Source of the DNA: Marine Group III euryarchaeote CG-Epi4
GTDB lineage: Archaea; Thermoplasmatota; Poseidoniia; MGIII; CG-Epi1
Reading direction: 5' to 3'
DNA length: 59,597 nt
NCBI GenBank assembly: GCA_001875365.1
Contig: MIYX01000012.1
Span: forward strand, 1-59,597
A program made the translations under genes and the position numbers. Positions 27,899 through 36,716 of the stretch are shown here, piece after piece. The stretch's first letter is position 1. Every line of letters starts with the position of its first letter. The notes below the pieces were generated by a model. The model saw nothing but the letters and a program-made list of their open reading frames with translations. It was not told the origin of the DNA and searched no databases.

Positions 27899-29013
27899 AA
27901 CTTCTGCTGACCTTCTAGTTTAGTGACTTGCTCTGTGTCGTCAACTAAATTAGTTATGTCATCTATTTTGTTGAGGGGTTTCTGTAATTGATTAGTACGT
28001 GTGCTAACTAAGCTATTAAATTCTTTCTTTGCATCGTCTATTCTTCTTCCCATTTTATCCATAGCCTCTACATATTTTGACCACTGAAGACGGAAAGTAT
28101 TGAGTAAACTCATTACTTCTGTAGCTTTTTCCTCCATCGCAAAATTTCTTGTTGCTTGATGAATCAGGGAAAGAATTGCATAAAGAGTAAGGGGTGAACA
28201 AAGAAGAACTTTATTTTCTAAAGCAAAATCGATAACTGCGCTATCTTCCTTATTAATAAATGAATAAATTGATTCATTTGGAACCAACATTAGTACGTAA
28301 TCTAAAGTCCCTGATGAAGGGTCAATATAGCTACGTTTTGTTATATCTTTAACATGTTTCTTTACGTCTCTTATAAATGCACTTTTTTCAGAATTACGAA
28401 TTTGTTCATCTTCCGAATCAATATATCTCTCGTAATGGGCTAAAGGAAATTTTACATCCATGTTAATTATTTTTTCTTTAGGTAGTTTAAATGTGAAATC
28501 AGGACGTTCGCCTGATTCGACAACTCCTTGCTTGGTATAATTTACACCTTCCATAAGCCCAATAACGTTAAGGATATCTTCAACAATTCTCTCTCCCCAT
28601 TGCCCTCGCTTTTGTGATGAAGACAATATCTCACGTAATTTGATTGTTGTCTTTGTCAAATCTTTGGTTTGAGTATTAGTAGATTCTAAATTTTCATTAA
28701 GCTTGATGGAGGCATCTTCTATAGACTTCAATCTTTTAGACATTTCATTTAAATTTTCATCAATTAGTTTTTTCTTACTCTCTAAATTGGTATCTGATTC
28801 TTTACTTAACCCTTGAAATTTATCATTTGCCAACTTAAAAAATTCTTCAGTATTTGATTTATTAACATCTAAAGCTAAAGCTTTGAATGTATTTTCCATT
28901 TCTTTTTTTATAGAATCTATGTCATCATCGTTCGAATTATTACTTTTATTCGCAATTGCGTAGCCTACTCCTATTCCAATCACCAAACTCAATATAATGT
29001 AAATTTCTACCAT
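27895..29013 (-). CDS. rmuC: RmuC family protein
   Basis: 372 residues. An N-terminal membrane anchor (IYIILSLVIGIGVGYAIANK) is followed by a coiled-coil region (~35-120) and the RmuC nuclease-like core (GQWGERIVEDIL, RPDFTFKLP, NMDVKFPLAHYERY, DYVLMLVPNESIYSF). RmuC proteins are implicated in limiting recombination at inverted repeats and are mostly bacterial; the exact activity is not established. Its promoter (TTAATATAAG at 29034-29043) faces away from trmJ. It ends in a four-base convergent overlap with pntB. Confidence 0.9.
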   Translation of the reverse strand: MVEIYIILSLVIGIGVGYAIANKSNNSNDDDIDSIKKEMENTFKALALDVNKSNTEEFFKLANDKFQGLSKESDTNLESKKKLIDENLNEMSKRLKSIEDASIKLNENLESTNTQTKDLTKTTIKLREILSSSQKRGQWGERIVEDILNVIGLMEGVNYTKQGVVESGERPDFTFKLPKEKIINMDVKFPLAHYERYIDSEDEQIRNSEKSAFIRDVKKHVKDITKRSYIDPSSGTLDYVLMLVPNESIYSFINKEDSAVIDFALENKVLLCSPLTLYAILSLIHQATRNFAMEEKATEVMSLLNTFRLQWSKYVEAMDKMGRRIDDAKKEFNSLVSTRTNQLQKPLNKIDDITNLVDDTEQVTKLEGQQKF

Positions 29014-29033
29014 TCCATAACCTCTAAGCCGAG

Positions 29034-29043
29034 CTTATATTAA
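29034..29043 (-). promoter_or_regulatory. TATA box of rmuC
   Basis: TTAATATAAG on the minus strand, centred about 26 bases before ATG 29013. Confidence 0.5.
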
Positions 29044-29090
29044 TTATTTCATTGCACGTAAGCTATCTAAAAGTCCTCCTTTAGCTAACT

Positions 29091-29780
29091 TTGAGAATTG
29101 TACTAGTTGAACCTCAGCATCCGGGAAATATAGGTGCCGTAGCTAGAGCTATGGCAAATTTTGGATTGAATGACTTGGCAATGGTAAAAGGTTGTGAATT
29201 AGCCGATGAAAGTTATGCTCGATCTAAATCCGGAAGACCAATTCTTGAGAAATCAAAAAGATATAATACTATTGAAGAAGCAATAGCTGATTGTGATATT
29301 GCAATTGGGACTAGCGGTATAAGACCTGAAGGAGATAAAAGATGGTTTAGAGCTCCTCAGGACGTGAGAAAAATTAACGAAATAATAGCTGATAGAGGCA
29401 AGCCTGCGCTTTTATTCGGCAGAGAAAATCATGGACTTTACAGAGAAGAATTAGCGCTCTGTGAAGCGACTATAACTATCCCCACAAATCCTGAATATCC
29501 AATACTCAATCTATCGCATGCTGTTGCGCTTGTGGTTTATGAAATTAAGAGAAAAGAGAAAGTTAAAAGTATGAAAAAACGGAAATCCGTTTCTCAAGAT
29601 GAGTTTGAAAGGCTAGTTGATAGAATCATGGCTTTATTGGAAAGTAGTAGTTACCCAGAAAGAAGGCTAGAACGCTCTAGAACTACTTTAAGAAGGTTGA
29701 TATCAAGAGGAAACCCTGATGAAGGCGAGTATGAGAATTTAATGGGAATATTCAAAGCAATAAAGGTAGGTAAAAGATGA
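29091..29780 (+). CDS. trmJ: tRNA/rRNA 2'-O-methyltransferase, TrmJ-like (SPOUT)
   Basis: 229 residues from TTG 29091 (MRIVLVEPQHPGNIGAVARA). SPOUT knot motifs are clear: N-terminal PxHPGNIGAxAR, ALLFGRENHGLYREEL and PILNLSHAVALVVYEI. The length and C-terminal helical extension fit TrmJ, which methylates position 32 of tRNA; another RNA target cannot be excluded. Its stop overlaps the next start (ATGA), so it is co-transcribed with the small P-loop protein. Confidence 0.88.
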   Translation: MRIVLVEPQHPGNIGAVARAMANFGLNDLAMVKGCELADESYARSKSGRPILEKSKRYNTIEEAIADCDIAIGTSGIRPEGDKRWFRAPQDVRKINEIIADRGKPALLFGRENHGLYREELALCEATITIPTNPEYPILNLSHAVALVVYEIKRKEKVKSMKKRKSVSQDEFERLVDRIMALLESSSYPERRLERSRTTLRRLISRGNPDEGEYENLMGIFKAIKVGKR

Positions 29781-30253
29781 AATACATAATGGTTACAGGA
29801 CCGATGGGGGCTGGTAAGTCCACCTTCATGAGAAGCCTACCAAAACCTTGGGGAAATTTTGTAGTTCCTGATAACGTACCAGATATGTTACTAGATCACG
29901 CTTGTGAATTAAACAATATTATGCTTTATGAAATCGATGCACCAACGGCTACAGGTAAAGTTTGGATAGATTGGCTCAGAGCTGCAAACATGCAAATTGT
30001 TGTTGGAAATGGGCTCGAGAAACCGGATTCACACTTTATTGAACTGTGGAATTATCTAGAAAGAAATACTCCAGATACAAATCGAATAATTGTTCTAAAC
30101 CGGACTAAAGAAATAGTTCCGGAATGGAAAGTGTATAGTAACAACACCATATTTTGCATAGGAATGGGAGATGTGATTGATGAAGAAACTGCCCTAGCAT
30201 CAAAAAATGATATTATGGCAGTTGTAGATTATATCACTAACAAATATGAATAA
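29777..30253 (+). CDS. Small P-loop NTPase, Ras/Arf-like but degenerate
   Basis: 158 residues. Walker A is GPMGAGKST at residues 8-16. Strand MLYEIDAPTATGKVWIDWLR occupies the place of a switch II/G3 region (WD.GGQ or DTAG in small GTPases) but lacks the DxxG motif. LERNTPDTNRIIVLNRTKE resembles a G4 region without the NKxD sequence. The topology (P-loop, 'W..wl..A..IIVG' helix-strand) suggests a divergent small GTPase-like fold; nucleotide specificity is unclear. It overlaps TrmJ by four bases and the following gene by eight. Confidence 0.7.
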   Translation: MKYIMVTGPMGAGKSTFMRSLPKPWGNFVVPDNVPDMLLDHACELNNIMLYEIDAPTATGKVWIDWLRAANMQIVVGNGLEKPDSHFIELWNYLERNTPDTNRIIVLNRTKEIVPEWKVYSNNTIFCIGMGDVIDEETALASKNDIMAVVDYITNKYE

Positions 30254-30671
30254 AGAAAAAAAAAAGGAAAGTTTGCAATTTTTACTGGCCGCTGCAAAAG
30301 AAATATTTGGTGAAAAAAAGTTACTTGGAATGTTAGTTGCAGAAGGTGCACCTAAAGATAAGAATATTATTGAAATTGTTGAGGATGAAAATTTAAGATT
30401 TCTACACCTGACTATGGCTTTAAAAAATTCTGAAATTTTTCTTAATCATTTGCAAATTAGGCTTCAGGAGATGAGCGAAATGGCAAAGATAATGGAAGTT
30501 GGAAATTCAGAATTAATAGAAAAATGGCTAAGTGATGAATGTAAATCATGCCTAATTGAGCATGTTGTTGAAGGATATGATGAGATTTACAAAATATTAA
30601 TTGAATTAGATGAACGATTATTGTGGCATGGTTGGCCTCTAATTGGTAAGCTTCATGACCCTATAGAATAA
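30246..30671 (+). CDS. Uncharacterised helical protein
   Basis: 141 residues, predicted mostly alpha-helical and soluble (ESLQFLLAAAKEIFGEKKLL, LRFLHLTMALKNSEIFLNHL, IYKILIELDERLLWHGWPLI). No family recognised. Its first eight bases overlap the end of the P-loop gene, so the two may form a regulator-partner pair; that is inference from position. Confidence 0.7.
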   Translation: MNKEKKKESLQFLLAAAKEIFGEKKLLGMLVAEGAPKDKNIIEIVEDENLRFLHLTMALKNSEIFLNHLQIRLQEMSEMAKIMEVGNSELIEKWLSDECKSCLIEHVVEGYDEIYKILIELDERLLWHGWPLIGKLHDPIE

Positions 30672-30683
30672 AGAGAAAGAGAA

Positions 30684-30690
30684 TTTATAC
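30684..30690 (+). promoter_or_regulatory. TATA box of ppdK
   Basis: TTTATAC centred about 29 bases before ATG 30716. It supports this start over an out-of-frame ATG at 30706. Confidence 0.5.
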
Positions 30691-30715
30691 CTATTTCGCT
30701 AGTGTATGAGTAAGA

Positions 30716-33415
30716 ATGAGCGAAATGCACGTTTATCGCTTCGGTCCAAACATGACCGATGGCAAAGCTGACATGAAAAATTTGTTAGGTGGAAAAGGGG
30801 CTAATTTAGCTGAAATGGCTCTCTTGAAAATACCTGTACCTCCTGGTTGTACTATTACTACTGAAGTATGTACTTTCTATAATGAAAATAATCAAACCTA
30901 TCCAGAGGAACTCGACGGTCAGCTAAAAAATGCGTTGAAAGATGTTGAAAATAATGTAGGGACTATTTTTGGAGATTCTGAAAATCCTTTACTCCTATCT
31001 GTAAGATCTGGAGCTAGAACATCAATGCCTGGTATGATGGAAACTGTTCTCAACGTAGGATTAAACGATGTTACACGAGAAGGACTTATTGCTCAAAGTG
31101 GAGACCCAAGATTTGTATACGATGCTCAGAGAAGATTAATTCAAATGTATTCTGACGTTGTAATGGAGAAAGCTTCAGGCATTGAACCTGAAGAAGGAAT
31201 GGGAATTCGTAACCAATTAGAACATGAATTGGAAAAAATGAAAGAACAACAAGGTGTAACTGAAGATACTGATTTATCTGCATCTAATTTGAAAGATTTA
31301 GTAGAAATTTACAAAGGAAAAGTGTTGGAAGTACTTAAAAAACCATTTCCTGAAGATCCATGGGAACAACTATGGGGTGCTGTGTCTGCAGTATTCTACT
31401 CTTGGGATGGAAAAAGAGCAAAGGCTTACAGAAAAATTGAGAATATTCCCGAAGAATGGGGAACTGCTGTAAACGTTCAAGCAATGGTATATGGAAACCT
31501 AGGAGAAGATAGTGCCACAGGTGTTGCATTTACTAGAAATCCTGCAACTGGCGAAAATAATTTTTACGGAGAATGGCTATCTAAAGCTCAAGGTGAAGAC
31601 GTTGTTGCTGGGATTAGAACTCCAAATCCATTAAATGAAATATGTCGAACTGAGCATAGTGGAGATTTACCAAGCCTAGAGCAGGCTGTGCCTCATTTAT
31701 ATGATGAGTTGAACACAATTAGACTAAACCTTGAAGACCACTACAGCGATATGATGGACATTGAATTTACTATCCAAACAGGAAAACTTTGGATGCTTCA
31801 GTGCCGAATTGGAAAACGTAACGGTCCTGCTGCTATTCGTATGGCTTCTGAAATGGTAAAAGAAAATAGGATAGATGGAAATACTGCAATTGGAAGAGTT
31901 ACACCGTCACAATTGGATGAATTACTCCACCCCATTGTTGATCCAGATGTAGAAAAAATTACTCCAATTTTGGCAAAAGGTTTGCCTGCAGGTCCAGGAG
32001 GCGCAACTGGAAAAGCTGTTTTTACAGCTCAAGATGCTGTGGATTGGGCTGCAAAGGGCGAAAAAGTTGTACTAGTTAGAGAAGAAACTAATCCTGAGGA
32101 TGTCGAAGGAATGCGAGCTTCTGTAGCAATATTGACTTCTCGTGGAGGAATGACTTCACATGCAGCTTTAGTTGCAAGAGGTTGGGGAATGTGTTGTGTT
32201 GTTGGTGCCGGTGAGATGAAAGTTGACTCAATTAAAAAGAAATTTACTGTCGGGGAGGTAACTGTGAATGAAGGTGAAGAAATTACACTAAACGGAACTG
32301 CTGGAAAAGTCTATAAAGATGAACTACCTCTGATTGAAACTGATATTACGAGTGATTATTTGACGCATTTCTTAGAGCTTTGTGACAAAGTTAGAAGGCT
32401 AAAAGTGAGGACAAATGCAGAAACTCCATCAGATGCAAAAAGAGCATTAGGCTTTGGAGCTGAAGGAATTGGACTTTTCAGAATAGAACACATGTTCTAC
32501 GGAGAAGGATCTGAAGATCCACTTTTCCATCTTCAAGAAATGATAATGGCTAATAGCCAAGATGAAAGGAAAACGGCTTTAGATTCATTATTCCCTTACA
32601 TGAAAAACGATATCAAAGAAACTTTAAGAGCAATGCAAGGCCTTCCTGTTACTATTAGACTAATGGATCCGCCATTGCATGAGTTTATTCCTCACGATAT
32701 TAAAAGGCAGAAAAAGCTTGCTGAAGCATTGGGAATCAATGCTGAAGAATTGGAACGAAGATCTGATGCACTCAAAGAATCAAATCCAATGATGGGGCAC
32801 AGAGGTGTAAGGTTAGGAATAACACATCCTGAGATAACAGAAATGCAAGCCAGAGCTATTTTAGAAGCTGCAGCTGAACTTTCAGATGAAAATGTAAAAA
32901 CTTTCCCTGAAATTATGATTCCCCTGACTGGAATGGAAACTGAATATAATCACCAAGAGAAAATAGTTAGAAATGTAGCAAGTAACATTGAAGGATTGGA
33001 TAATTACATGGTTGGAACAATGATGGAAATTCCAAGAGCAAGTTTCGTAGCTGACCGAATAGCCGAAACTGCAGAATTCTTTTCATTTGGAACTAATGAT
33101 TTGACGCAAATGGCTTTTGGATTCAGTCGTGATGATACGGGCGGATTTATGCCAGCATATTTAGAAAATGAATTATTACCAGAGGATCCTTTTGCAAGTC
33201 TAGATGAAGGTGTTTGTGAATTAGTTAAAATGGGTATTGAAAGAGGCCGTAGAACAAAACCCGATCTTAAAGTTGGAATCTGTGGCGAACATGGTGGAGA
33301 GCCAAAGTCAGTTCACTTTTGCCATGGAGTTGGAATGGATTATGTTTCATGCTCACCTTTCAGAGTTCCAATCGCTAGATTGGCTGCTGCACAAGCGGTA
33401 CTGAATGAAAAATAG
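30716..33415 (+). CDS. ppdK: Pyruvate, phosphate dikinase
   Basis: 899 residues, full length. Three parts: an N-terminal ATP-grasp (GGKGANLAEM, SVRSGARTSMPGMMETVLNVG), the swivelling phosphohistidine domain (GGMTSHAALVARGWGMCCVVG, catalytic His near 475) and the C-terminal PEP/pyruvate TIM barrel (GIGLFRIEHMFY, EIMIPLTG, SFGTNDLTQMAFGFSRDD, GICGEHGG). It interconverts pyruvate + ATP + Pi and PEP + AMP + PPi, so it can serve gluconeogenesis. The next gene overlaps its end by 11 bases. Confidence 0.97.
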   Translation: MSEMHVYRFGPNMTDGKADMKNLLGGKGANLAEMALLKIPVPPGCTITTEVCTFYNENNQTYPEELDGQLKNALKDVENNVGTIFGDSENPLLLSVRSGARTSMPGMMETVLNVGLNDVTREGLIAQSGDPRFVYDAQRRLIQMYSDVVMEKASGIEPEEGMGIRNQLEHELEKMKEQQGVTEDTDLSASNLKDLVEIYKGKVLEVLKKPFPEDPWEQLWGAVSAVFYSWDGKRAKAYRKIENIPEEWGTAVNVQAMVYGNLGEDSATGVAFTRNPATGENNFYGEWLSKAQGEDVVAGIRTPNPLNEICRTEHSGDLPSLEQAVPHLYDELNTIRLNLEDHYSDMMDIEFTIQTGKLWMLQCRIGKRNGPAAIRMASEMVKENRIDGNTAIGRVTPSQLDELLHPIVDPDVEKITPILAKGLPAGPGGATGKAVFTAQDAVDWAAKGEKVVLVREETNPEDVEGMRASVAILTSRGGMTSHAALVARGWGMCCVVGAGEMKVDSIKKKFTVGEVTVNEGEEITLNGTAGKVYKDELPLIETDITSDYLTHFLELCDKVRRLKVRTNAETPSDAKRALGFGAEGIGLFRIEHMFYGEGSEDPLFHLQEMIMANSQDERKTALDSLFPYMKNDIKETLRAMQGLPVTIRLMDPPLHEFIPHDIKRQKKLAEALGINAEELERRSDALKESNPMMGHRGVRLGITHPEITEMQARAILEAAAELSDENVKTFPEIMIPLTGMETEYNHQEKIVRNVASNIEGLDNYMVGTMMEIPRASFVADRIAETAEFFSFGTNDLTQMAFGFSRDDTGGFMPAYLENELLPEDPFASLDEGVCELVKMGIERGRRTKPDLKVGICGEHGGEPKSVHFCHGVGMDYVSCSPFRVPIARLAAAQAVLNEK

Positions 33416-34100
33416 TGCTAAATTACTTCTAGAATTTAGTATAATTTTAGGGATATTAACGCTAATAACAACTTACATCGTATCAACTACCAGTGGAAGA
33501 GTTGCCCCATTTATACCAATTATATCTGAAATGCCTTTTTCAGAACCCGAAGAAAGTATTTTCTCAACTGGGCTGGGCATTAGCTTGTTTGGAACTTTAC
33601 TAATAGTTCAGGTAATTTACCGATTATTCAAACCCTTAGCTGAGGAACTGGGTGAATTCTATATCAAAGGAAATGAAAGAATTAGAATTATTTCTACCAT
33701 AGGATCTATATGTGGAATAATTACGGTAAGCTTTAATTGGAAAGAATTTCCTGTTTTACATGGCGTTACTGCATTCACTTTATTCACGACATATCTGATC
33801 TCTGCAACTTTCAGCTACAATCTAATGAAAAAAAGTGGACTCGACAATAAAATTAGAAGATATGCTATAACGGCTGGATGGTTTTTCTATGTAATGATGG
33901 CCATATTCAGTGTTTTAGATAACTTAGAAATGTTAGATGAAAAAGATGCTTTTTTTCACCGGATGGATAACCCACCAGACGTAAACACTGAACGAAGTAT
34001 ATACCTAAATTTGACGGCTCTATGTGAATGGTCAATGGTTTTTTCGTTCTATATCAGCTTGAGTACTTATCGAGATTTTATAAAAAATGCACAAATTTAA
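33405..34100 (+). CDS. DRAM/Frag1/Sfk1-like multi-pass membrane protein
   Basis: 231 residues with about six membrane helices. Three blocks line up with my memory of human DRAM1: SGRVAPFIPIISE...PEESIF (DRAM: SGHVNPFLPYISDTG..PPESGIF), FPVLHGVTAFTLF (VPVVHDGGALLAF) and TALCEWSMVFSFYISLSTYRDF (SAICEWTVAFGFIFYFLTFIQDF). Eukaryotic members act in lysosomal/autophagy or plasma-membrane lipid roles; an archaeal role is unknown. Its ATG lies within the ppdK end (11-base overlap), so it is probably co-expressed. The similarity is by eye and needs a profile search. Confidence 0.75.
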   Translation: MKNSAKLLLEFSIILGILTLITTYIVSTTSGRVAPFIPIISEMPFSEPEESIFSTGLGISLFGTLLIVQVIYRLFKPLAEELGEFYIKGNERIRIISTIGSICGIITVSFNWKEFPVLHGVTAFTLFTTYLISATFSYNLMKKSGLDNKIRRYAITAGWFFYVMMAIFSVLDNLEMLDEKDAFFHRMDNPPDVNTERSIYLNLTALCEWSMVFSFYISLSTYRDFIKNAQI

Positions 34101-34112
34101 AAAGTTAAGTAG

Positions 34113-34120
34113 TTTATAAT
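34113..34120 (+). promoter_or_regulatory. TATA box of pilus-like locus 1
   Basis: TTTATAAT centred about 24 bases before ATG 34140, predicting a leaderless transcript for the F-protein/F-protein/ATPase operon. Confidence 0.55.
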
Positions 34121-34139
34121 GGGGTTTTGTTGATATCTT

Positions 34140-34715
34140 ATGGCGACCGTTGACCAGGAACTACTCTTTGCCATTAGAGGAATTGAAGTTCTATTAGAAT
34201 CTGGCGTAGGTGTTGCAGAAGCAATGAAGCATGTTGCTGACGAAGACTACGGAGATTTAAGTGAAATTTTCAAACAAATTTTTAGAGACACCGAAGGCGG
34301 GAAAAACTTCAGTGACGCTATTAGAACTCAAATGCGAAATACAGATTCCTCTGGACTGAGAAAGGTTCTATCTAGCTTAATTATGTCTATCGAAGAAGAT
34401 ACTAATGTAATTGATAGATTAAGATCTATAGCTGAAAAAGAAGCTAAAGAAAGGCGTGTAAATTTGGATAATTTCATTGAGGGTTTATCTTCAACATCTG
34501 AACAATTTATAATTGTTTCAATACTAATCCCTATTATTGTTGTAATAGGTGCTGTGGTTAATGGATTAGTAGAATCTGCAAAAGCATCTGGTGGAGGGTT
34601 TCTAGGAAATACTCCAACAATGCCCGATGTTTGTGTACCTGCACTATTTATTACAGCAACCATAATTATTGCTGGAATGATTGTTCAAACTAAAGCAAAG
34701 GAGCCTGGAGTATGA
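34140..34715 (+). CDS. Tad/type IV pilus F-domain protein, first (TadB/C-like)
   Basis: 191 residues. A cytoplasmic T2SF helical domain (~10-115, FAIRGIEVLLESGVGVAEAM, EGGKNFSDAI, LSSLIMSIEED, RLRSIAEKEAKERR) is followed by two membrane helices (~120-145, ~165-185). Such proteins form the membrane platform of type II secretion/type IV pilus machines. It has half the size of a FlaJ protein and forms a pair with the next gene (ATGA overlap). The encoded machine's product is unknown. Confidence 0.82.
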   Translation: MATVDQELLFAIRGIEVLLESGVGVAEAMKHVADEDYGDLSEIFKQIFRDTEGGKNFSDAIRTQMRNTDSSGLRKVLSSLIMSIEEDTNVIDRLRSIAEKEAKERRVNLDNFIEGLSSTSEQFIIVSILIPIIVVIGAVVNGLVESAKASGGGFLGNTPTMPDVCVPALFITATIIIAGMIVQTKAKEPGV

Positions 34716-35476
34716 GCTTGTTGGACGATATAGTAAGTGGAGATGGCTTGTCTTCATTGCACGGTATTATTTGGATAGGGCTAGGCGTTTGGGCACTTAT
34801 TGGAACTCTATTCTACATTCCTGCTAAAAGAAAACAGGATAAAATTAATGAATTGGAAGCTGTGTGGCCCGATGTTTTAGCTGATTTAGCTGAAGAATTA
34901 CGCGCTGGAATGGGGGTTGAATCTGCTTTGGATGCTATTGCTTCTGGAAGAAATGACAGAATGGGGGTATTTCTCCGTGAAGCCGTAAAGAGAATGAGAG
35001 ACGATGGATTTGGTATGGCAATGAGAGACTTTGCAAAACAAACTGAATCTCCAATGATTATAAGAATTGTAAGCATACTGAATGTTGCACTTGGGTCTTC
35101 TGGAAGCTTTGCAACCACTCTCGAAAATATCTCTGAAGAGTTCTGGGAAATTTATATGCTCCGAAAAGAAAGAATTACAAAAACACAAAGTACTGCTAAT
35201 TTCATTCTATGGGGTGGAGCTGTCATTTGCCCAATTCTATTAGGATTAATTGTTTCAGTATTTGGAAGCGGTAAAGCCGGCTCGTTCGAACTTAATGTCG
35301 ATCTAAGTTTATTGAATCAATCTTTATTTTTCTACATGATGGTGTTAGGGGCTGGAGGTGTTTGGATGCAGTCTGTTATTTTACAAACAACTAAAACTGC
35401 AATATGGCGAATGCCAATGTACATGTTCATAGCCACTACTACGCTATTACTAGCACTAAGGATATCAATCGTATAA
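34712..35476 (+). CDS. Tad/type IV pilus F-domain protein, second
   Basis: 254 residues. An N-terminal membrane helix (IIWIGLGVWALIGTLFYIP), a T2SF domain (~45-150, WPDVLADLAEELRAGMGVES, FLREAVKRMRDDGFGMAMRDF, ALGSSGSFATTLENISEEF) and three further helices. It is the second platform subunit of locus 1, overlapping the first by four bases and followed after two bases by the ATPase start. Confidence 0.85.
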   Translation: MSLLDDIVSGDGLSSLHGIIWIGLGVWALIGTLFYIPAKRKQDKINELEAVWPDVLADLAEELRAGMGVESALDAIASGRNDRMGVFLREAVKRMRDDGFGMAMRDFAKQTESPMIIRIVSILNVALGSSGSFATTLENISEEFWEIYMLRKERITKTQSTANFILWGGAVICPILLGLIVSVFGSGKAGSFELNVDLSLLNQSLFFYMMVLGAGGVWMQSVILQTTKTAIWRMPMYMFIATTTLLLALRISIV

Positions 35477-35478
35477 AT

Positions 35479-36711
35479 ATGCAACAAGGACGAATAATAG
35501 AACAATACCCGACTGCCAACATCGTCGAAAGAGCTGATGCTGAGCGACCACTATATCAAGTAACAAAAGCTGTCAAATCTCCAAGCTATGGTGCTCTAAA
35601 GCCATTGCTAGATGATGATAATCTTGAAGAAATTATGTACAACCACCCGGATAAAGCTGTAATGGTTGCCCATAGAAAACATGGTATGTGTGTAACTAAT
35701 GTGAAATTAACCAGCGAGGAAGCTACTGCAATTATTCAAAAAGTTGGAAAATATGTTGGTAGAAAAGTAGGCCCCGGAAATTTGTTATTAGATGGAAGAT
35801 TGCCTGATGGAAGTCGTGTTAATGCTACAATTCCACCAGTCTCTCCGAATGGCCCAACAATGACAATTAGAAAGCAGATGAATGATCCTCTAACAGTTGT
35901 TAATCTGATGAAATTTGGAACTATGTCTCCAAGATTAGCCTCACTGTTATGGATGTTTGCTGATGGGATGGGATCTGCTCCATCTAATATTTTGGTTGCA
36001 GGTGGTACAGGTTCTGGTAAAACTACTACTTTGAATGTCTTAGGATTGTTTATTCCTTCAAAAGATAGATTAATTACTATTGAAGATGTGACTGAAGTTC
36101 AATTAAAGCACGAACACCATGTTCAGCTTGAAACATTTAACTCAACAAAACCTGAAGAACCTGAAGTAGATATGGATTCTTTACTGAAAAATACATTGCG
36201 TATGAGGCCTGACAGGATAATTGTAGGTGAAGTAAGAGGGCCAGAGGCTAAAACTCTCTTTACTGCAATGAACACTGGTCACGACGGATGTTTTGGTACT
36301 GTTCACGCAAATACTGCACAAGAGACAGTGTCAAGACTAATCAACCCTCCAATGGAAGTTCCTCCTATAATGATGAATGCTTTACATTTAATCATAATGC
36401 AGAGTAGAATAAATGTTAATGGAAAACAAATTAGAACTATTACTGAAGTTTCTGAATTAGCTGGTTTAGAAGGTAGTAAACCAAGACTAAATACCTTGTT
36501 CAAATGGAACGGACAATCTAATCAGTTAGAGGAGACTGGAGTTCCAAGTAAACTACGCGAGCGAATATCTAAAGCTGCAGGTGTAGCGCCAAGACAGTTT
36601 GATGAGATGGCTCAAAATAGACAAAAAATTCTTGAATCATTAGTTCAACGTAACATTGATGATATTGGACAAGTTAGTACTGTTGTACAAAATTATTACG
36701 CTAAGATGTAA
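35479..36711 (+). CDS. Secretion/pilus assembly ATPase (VirB11/TadA/FlaI family)
   Basis: 410 residues from ATG 35479; the frame stays open 25 codons upstream inside the F protein, but this ATG just past the preceding stop fits better. N-terminal domain (LLDDDNLEEIMYNHPDKAVM, GRLPDGSRVNATIPPVSP), Walker A GGTGSGKTTT, Asp box ITIEDVTEVQL, Walker B MRPDRIIVGEVRG and His box GHDGCFGTVHAN are intact. The C-terminus ends near NIDDIGQVSTVVQNYYAKM with no added tail. It powers pilus assembly or secretion with the two F proteins. purM follows after five bases. Confidence 0.93.
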   Translation: MQQGRIIEQYPTANIVERADAERPLYQVTKAVKSPSYGALKPLLDDDNLEEIMYNHPDKAVMVAHRKHGMCVTNVKLTSEEATAIIQKVGKYVGRKVGPGNLLLDGRLPDGSRVNATIPPVSPNGPTMTIRKQMNDPLTVVNLMKFGTMSPRLASLLWMFADGMGSAPSNILVAGGTGSGKTTTLNVLGLFIPSKDRLITIEDVTEVQLKHEHHVQLETFNSTKPEEPEVDMDSLLKNTLRMRPDRIIVGEVRGPEAKTLFTAMNTGHDGCFGTVHANTAQETVSRLINPPMEVPPIMMNALHLIIMQSRINVNGKQIRTITEVSELAGLEGSKPRLNTLFKWNGQSNQLEETGVPSKLRERISKAAGVAPRQFDEMAQNRQKILESLVQRNIDDIGQVSTVVQNYYAKM

Positions 36712-36716
36712 ACAAT

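Noticed and set aside
35404..35478. Longer start of the locus 1 ATPase
   Set aside because: It overlaps the F-protein gene by 73 bases; ATG 35479 lies two bases past that stop and fits the family.
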